DNA of 8,417 nt from JAWLDB01 sp041686915 (lineage in GTDB: Bacteria; Bacillota; UBA994; UBA5500): positions 1 through 8,417 of the forward strand of contig JAWLDB010000118.1 in assembly GCA_041686915.1 (NCBI GenBank), given 5' to 3'. This document shows, piece by piece, positions 5,800 to 8,417 of the stretch. Position numbers and translations under genes: made by a program. The notes beneath the pieces were generated by a model. That model was given only the letters and a program-made list of their open reading frames with translations, searched no databases and was not told the DNA's origin. How positions within the stretch are numbered: position 1 is the stretch's first letter; each line of letters begins with the position of its first letter.

Positions 5800-8139
5800 A
5801 TGCAAGAAGATACTATCGGAGTAAAGCCGAAAAGCCATGCTTCTGCATTAACGTCAACACCACCCGCCTCACTCCCGGTGATGGGCATCCTGATTTGGCC
5901 CTCGCGCATCTCCCGTCTCCTGAACGGACAGCCTGTGCCCAGTATTGAGTTGGCAGCTGAAGCCGCAAAGCAAATTGGAGTGAACCTGTACTTCTTCCGC
6001 ACAAGGGATGTAGACCTGAAAGCACGTCGAATCCACGGCTGGAAGCAGCGTGACGACCGCACATGGTACCAGGCGGAGATGCCGTGGCCGGACATCTTCC
6101 ACCCGGCTATCGAGATACGCAAGAAGAAGGGGCGACGCATTAGGGATGCAATGTTGAAAACAGCCAGAGTCATCAATTCCAATGATATTCTGGGCAAGTG
6201 GGAAGTACATGAGGCGCTAAGCAAGTTTCCAGAGATACAGCCATATCTACCAGAGACAGTACTATATAAGCAGCCATCAGACCTACGCATCATGCTCACC
6301 CGACACCAATCGGTCCTCGCCAAGCCACGCTATGGCCTGGGGGCAATGAACATATCCAAGGTGTGGAACAGCGATAACAACCTGTACGGATGGGAGGATT
6401 CGAGTACCGGCAAGAGCCTGACCGGCTTAGAATTTCGGCAGATGTTGGAAAGGGTCACGGGGAATGCCAACGGGCCTTTCATTGTGCAGGAAGAGCTAAG
6501 CATCCTGGAGACTGAACAACAGCGAAACAAGATTCGGGTTATCATGAACAAGGATGGAACCGGTAAGTGGCGGCATGCCGTTACCTATGCCTATATAGGC
6601 AAGGCTGATCAGTTTGCCGTCAGCCGTCATCAAGGCGCCGAGCAGATGACTATGCACCAAGGACTTAAGGCTATGGGAGTTAGGGGCGAAGCTGCTGAAA
6701 GCGTGATATACCAAGTAGCCAAGGTAGCTCTGTTGACAGTTACTTACCTGGACCAGGTTCTTGGCCCGATGGGTGAGATTGGTCTGGACTTGGCTATAGG
6801 CAAGAACCACAACGTTTGGCTGATTGAGGCTAATGCCCGGCCCAACAAAGACAACTTACCATTTGAAAACAACCGATGGCTTCTCCTGCGGCCATTCTTA
6901 CTTATGATGCAGTATGCCCGTTACCTCTGGCAAGGTGGAGGGCATGAAGATACCCCACCCCCAGAGCAGGAATCCGAGCCGTTTGAGGAGACTCAGGATG
7001 AACGAGAACATGAGCCGCAGGATGAACAAACACTACACACACCTGACAAGGCTCCCAGTCGTCCGGCGATAGCCATCCTGTTTAATCGCAGGTTCATCCG
7101 GTCGTTCAGCCAGGAGCCTCCGGAAGAAGCCGTCGGTTACATGCGGGCTGCCGAGACTAGAAACATACTAGCTTACTTCTGCTCAGTTGATGATATAAAC
7201 TTGGGGAATCAGACCATCCGAGGCTGGTCTCGTAACGCTGCCGGTAGGTGGGAGCAAGCTTCGCGTCCCTGGCCGGACTATTTCTACGATCAGGGCAAGG
7301 ACATGTCTAAGGATGAACGTACCGAGGTAGACGCATTACGCCAGGAACTTCCCAAGCTGGCAACCCCAATCAACACCATACGATTCCTTGACAAATGGTT
7401 CCTACATCGTGGACTGATGCGCTACACCCAGTTGGCTCCATTGCTACCGGATACGGGCATGTGCAGTCATCCCAGGCAGCTAGGGGCAATGCTGCGGAGA
7501 CATCGTCAAGTGATCGTCAAGCCAACCAACAGCAGCCGCGGGAGAGGTATCAGTCTGGTCACTCGAACCGCTAACCGCAAGTTCAGAGTCGAGTCATACA
7601 AGGGCAGTGCAGTTCAAAACCTGAGTCTGCAGCAGGCCTTCCAGGAAGCACTAAAGAACGCCAACCGTGACAGGGTGCTGCTACAGCAGTACCTGGGGCT
7701 GCTGGAGGTCAATGGTCGGAGGTTTGACCTGCGCATGTTGATGGGCAAGGACTCTCAGGGCAAGTGGCTGGTGGTTTCGCCTCGCATGAGGCGCGGGCGG
7801 AAGGGCAGTTTCGTGACTAACACCAATCGCGGAGCTGATCGGCTACCCCTGTTGGAGAACCTGCAAAAAGCTGTGGGTTATAGGGAAGCAATCAGACTGT
7901 ACGCCAAGGCCGAACGGCTGGCTATCGAAGTCTGCCGATACATCGAGCGGGTAGTTGGCCCTATGGGCGAGATCGGGCTCGACTTCATTGTAGACAAGGA
8001 CCTGCGTTTCTGGTTCATCGAAGGCAACCCGCAGCCGGGCAAGTCACCTATGCCCCATGAAGCAGCCGAAGAGGTACCTCTACTCTATAGTCACGTTATG
8101 GATTACTGCCGTTATCTGTGGGAGCAAAAAGGACAATAA
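5800..8139 (+). CDS. Tandem two-domain ATP-grasp protein, YheC/YheD family
   Basis: This 779-aa protein is made of two YheCD ATP-grasp units, each about 350 aa, where the family is usually one unit. Unit 1 (about 26-377) has PWPD at 95-98, LPET at 150-153, AKPRYGLGAMN (174-184), GEIGLDLAI (325-333) and WLIEANARPNK (340-350). Unit 2 (about 421-775) has PWPD at 490-493, VKPTNSSRGRGIS (573-585), DLR (643-645), TNTNRGA (673-679), GEIGLDF (723-729) and WFIEGNPQPGK (738-748). A linker at about 378-420 is rich in Glu, Asp, Gln and Pro and looks disordered. Unit 1 is unusual: its Gly loop is altered, the DxR block reads KIR (244-246), and the TNxxRGG block reads SRHQGA. It may be a non-catalytic or regulatory half, while unit 2 keeps the expected residues. 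GAGAGGGGGG upstream supports ATG 5800. It lies 106 bases after the single-domain paralogue. Carbamoyl phosphate synthetase or cyanophycin synthetase were considered and do not fit the motifs. Confidence 0.88.
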   Translation: MQEDTIGVKPKSHASALTSTPPASLPVMGILIWPSRISRLLNGQPVPSIELAAEAAKQIGVNLYFFRTRDVDLKARRIHGWKQRDDRTWYQAEMPWPDIFHPAIEIRKKKGRRIRDAMLKTARVINSNDILGKWEVHEALSKFPEIQPYLPETVLYKQPSDLRIMLTRHQSVLAKPRYGLGAMNISKVWNSDNNLYGWEDSSTGKSLTGLEFRQMLERVTGNANGPFIVQEELSILETEQQRNKIRVIMNKDGTGKWRHAVTYAYIGKADQFAVSRHQGAEQMTMHQGLKAMGVRGEAAESVIYQVAKVALLTVTYLDQVLGPMGEIGLDLAIGKNHNVWLIEANARPNKDNLPFENNRWLLLRPFLLMMQYARYLWQGGGHEDTPPPEQESEPFEETQDEREHEPQDEQTLHTPDKAPSRPAIAILFNRRFIRSFSQEPPEEAVGYMRAAETRNILAYFCSVDDINLGNQTIRGWSRNAAGRWEQASRPWPDYFYDQGKDMSKDERTEVDALRQELPKLATPINTIRFLDKWFLHRGLMRYTQLAPLLPDTGMCSHPRQLGAMLRRHRQVIVKPTNSSRGRGISLVTRTANRKFRVESYKGSAVQNLSLQQAFQEALKNANRDRVLLQQYLGLLEVNGRRFDLRMLMGKDSQGKWLVVSPRMRRGRKGSFVTNTNRGADRLPLLENLQKAVGYREAIRLYAKAERLAIEVCRYIERVVGPMGEIGLDFIVDKDLRFWFIEGNPQPGKSPMPHEAAEEVPLLYSHVMDYCRYLWEQKGQ

Positions 8140-8165
8140 GACAAGGGGACGCGCACCTTGTCTTA
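8137..8165. terminator. Hairpin overlapping the stop codon of the tandem ATP-grasp gene
   Basis: TAAGACAAGG and CCTTGTCTTA form a perfect 10-bp stem around a 9-nt loop, and the first arm begins with the TAA stop codon of the ATP-grasp gene. On the plus strand no T-run follows (CGACATCGC), so it is not a classic intrinsic terminator for that gene. On the minus strand the stem is followed by TTGTCCTTTTT, so it could weakly stop transcripts arriving from the group II intron. It may also protect the 3' end of the mRNA. Confidence 0.5.
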
Positions 8166-8180
8166 CGACATCGCTAAGGA

Positions 8181-8245
8181 ATCGAGTAGGAGGGGGTGAC
8201 TAACCCCCGTCCTCTCACACCACCGTACGTACGGTATACGGCGGT
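8181..8245 (-). ncRNA. Group II intron domains V and VI
   Basis: Domain V (8219-8245) pairs ACCGCCGTA with TACGGTGGT around the conserved two-base CG bulge (8228-8229). Domain VI (about 8181-8216) has GAGAGG pairing with CCTACTC, leaving one unpaired A as branch point, below a GGGGG/CCCCC stem. Domain V is the catalytic core of the ribozyme and normally measures about 34 nt. Here only 7 nt (TACCGTA) separate the 5' arm from the CG bulge, where a normal apical stem with tetraloop needs about 14. The element may therefore be impaired. Confidence 0.8.
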
Positions 8246-8254
8246 TCATGAAGT

Positions 8255-8416
8255 TTAACCTCGTGTTAGAACTGAGCATAAGCTGAACAGGCCTTGGGAG
8301 TTCCAGTAATGGAGCCCTAGGGCTTTGTTTACCTGAGGAGTGTTCGCTAGCCGCCAGTAACCCTTGCGGGAACCGCTGATGTTCCTTGCCCAGGGCTCAG
8401 GAATGCCTAGGGAGAC
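8255..8416 (-). CDS. ltrA: Group II intron reverse transcriptase/maturase, C-terminal end
   Basis: These are the last 53 codons of the intron-encoded protein, which splices its host intron and copies it into new DNA sites. The piece contains SRKGYWRLANTPQVNKALG followed by HYWNSQGLFSL. The aromatic-Trp-Arg-Leu, Asn-Thr-Pro and Q-G-L blocks are the usual ending of bacterial group II intron reverse transcriptases, in the maturase/DNA-binding part. The catalytic domain with YADD is upstream, outside the window. The stop codon (8255-8257) is only 9 bases before domain V, which fits an ORF placed in domain IV. No HNH endonuclease motif is seen in this piece. The gene name is used in the general family sense. 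Confidence 0.85.
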   Translation of the reverse strand, partial: VSLGIPEPWARNISGSRKGYWRLANTPQVNKALGLHYWNSQGLFSLCSVLTRG

Positions 8417-8417
8417 T

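Larger units (their letters stand above)
8181..8417 (-). mobile_element. Group II intron, 3' part (continues beyond the window)
   Basis: A retroelement on the minus strand carries, in order, the end of a reverse transcriptase/maturase gene, domain V and domain VI. The 3' boundary is put at 8181 because the transcript reads TACTCGAT and then exon sequence TCC: the bulged branch-point A (complement of 8187) is the seventh base from an end in AT, fitting the AY rule. The 3' exon is the spacer behind the convergent ATP-grasp gene, with only 41 bases between that gene and the intron end. The 5' end, most of the reverse transcriptase and domains I-III lie outside. The class cannot be assigned with confidence from this piece. 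Confidence 0.85.

Noticed and set aside
5697..5948. A small plus-strand frame starting between the two ATP-grasp genes
   Set aside because: It runs into the second ATP-grasp gene in a different frame and has no recognisable protein features; the 106-base gap is better seen as a spacer.
5448..6323. A 291-codon minus-strand open frame spanning the junction of the two ATP-grasp genes
   Set aside because: It overlaps both well-supported ATP-grasp coding regions in antisense, has a Ser/Arg-rich sequence without family motifs and no good ribosome binding site seen.
5800..8139. Carbamoyl phosphate synthetase large subunit or cyanophycin synthetase because of two ATP-grasp halves
   Set aside because: The PWPD, DLR and WxIExN landmarks and the domain size follow YheC/YheD, and no Mur-ligase, MGS or other partner domain is present.
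8223..8234. Palindrome CCGTACGTACGG as a regulatory operator
   Set aside because: It is explained by the base-paired arms and CG bulge of group II intron domain V.
1..8417. CRISPR array, tRNA or rRNA genes
   Set aside because: No regularly spaced repeats, cloverleaf with CCA-type end, or conserved rRNA sequence was seen on either strand.

Overview
The window reads as a stretch of a spore-forming Firmicute (Clostridia or Peptococcaceae-like), of medium G+C by eye outside its first ~160 bases. The main support is a pair of genes for ATP-grasp proteins of the YheC/YheD (spore coat-associated) type. Bacillus-style Shine-Dalgarno sites, a LytS/NarL-class sensor kinase and a DrrA-type ABC exporter operon agree with this. 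The species cannot be named from the sequence.

Layout. Bases 1 to about 160-180 are AT-rich (51 G/C in the first 160 by hand count) and encode the middle of a type II thymidine kinase of eukaryotic or viral flavour. They run directly into the 3' part of a minus-strand sensor histidine kinase gene (about 160-1074), whose ATPase domain is cut off there. This looks like an artificial or recombinational join. On the minus strand, 4408 to 1238 is a compact three-gene operon: an ABC ATPase and two ABC-2 permeases (10-nt gap, then an ATGA overlap), closed by a Rho-independent terminator at 1160-1191. The kinase gene then has its own candidate promoter.

A divergent control region (4409-4598) separates this exporter operon from the plus-strand genes and holds a perfect 24-bp palindrome built from three CATATG cores spaced 7 bp apart. 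The plus strand carries a one-domain YheCD ATP-grasp protein (4599-5693) and a fused two-domain YheCD protein (5800-8139), so three homologous ATP-grasp modules lie in a row. The middle module has lost several conserved ATP-site residues.

The right end (8181-8417, minus strand) is the 3' end of a group II intron that faces the ATP-grasp genes. It comprises the last 53 codons of the intron-encoded reverse transcriptase/maturase, domain V, and domain VI with a bulged branch-point A. Domain V appears about 7 nt short in its apical part.

Working together: the ABC genes should form one exporter (ATPase plus permease heterodimer), plausibly controlled by the adjacent kinase and a response regulator that is not in the window. 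The ATP-grasp proteins are predicted carboxylate-amine/thiol ligase-fold enzymes of unknown substrate, probably spore-related. A functional link between exporter and ligases rests only on their shared divergent control region.
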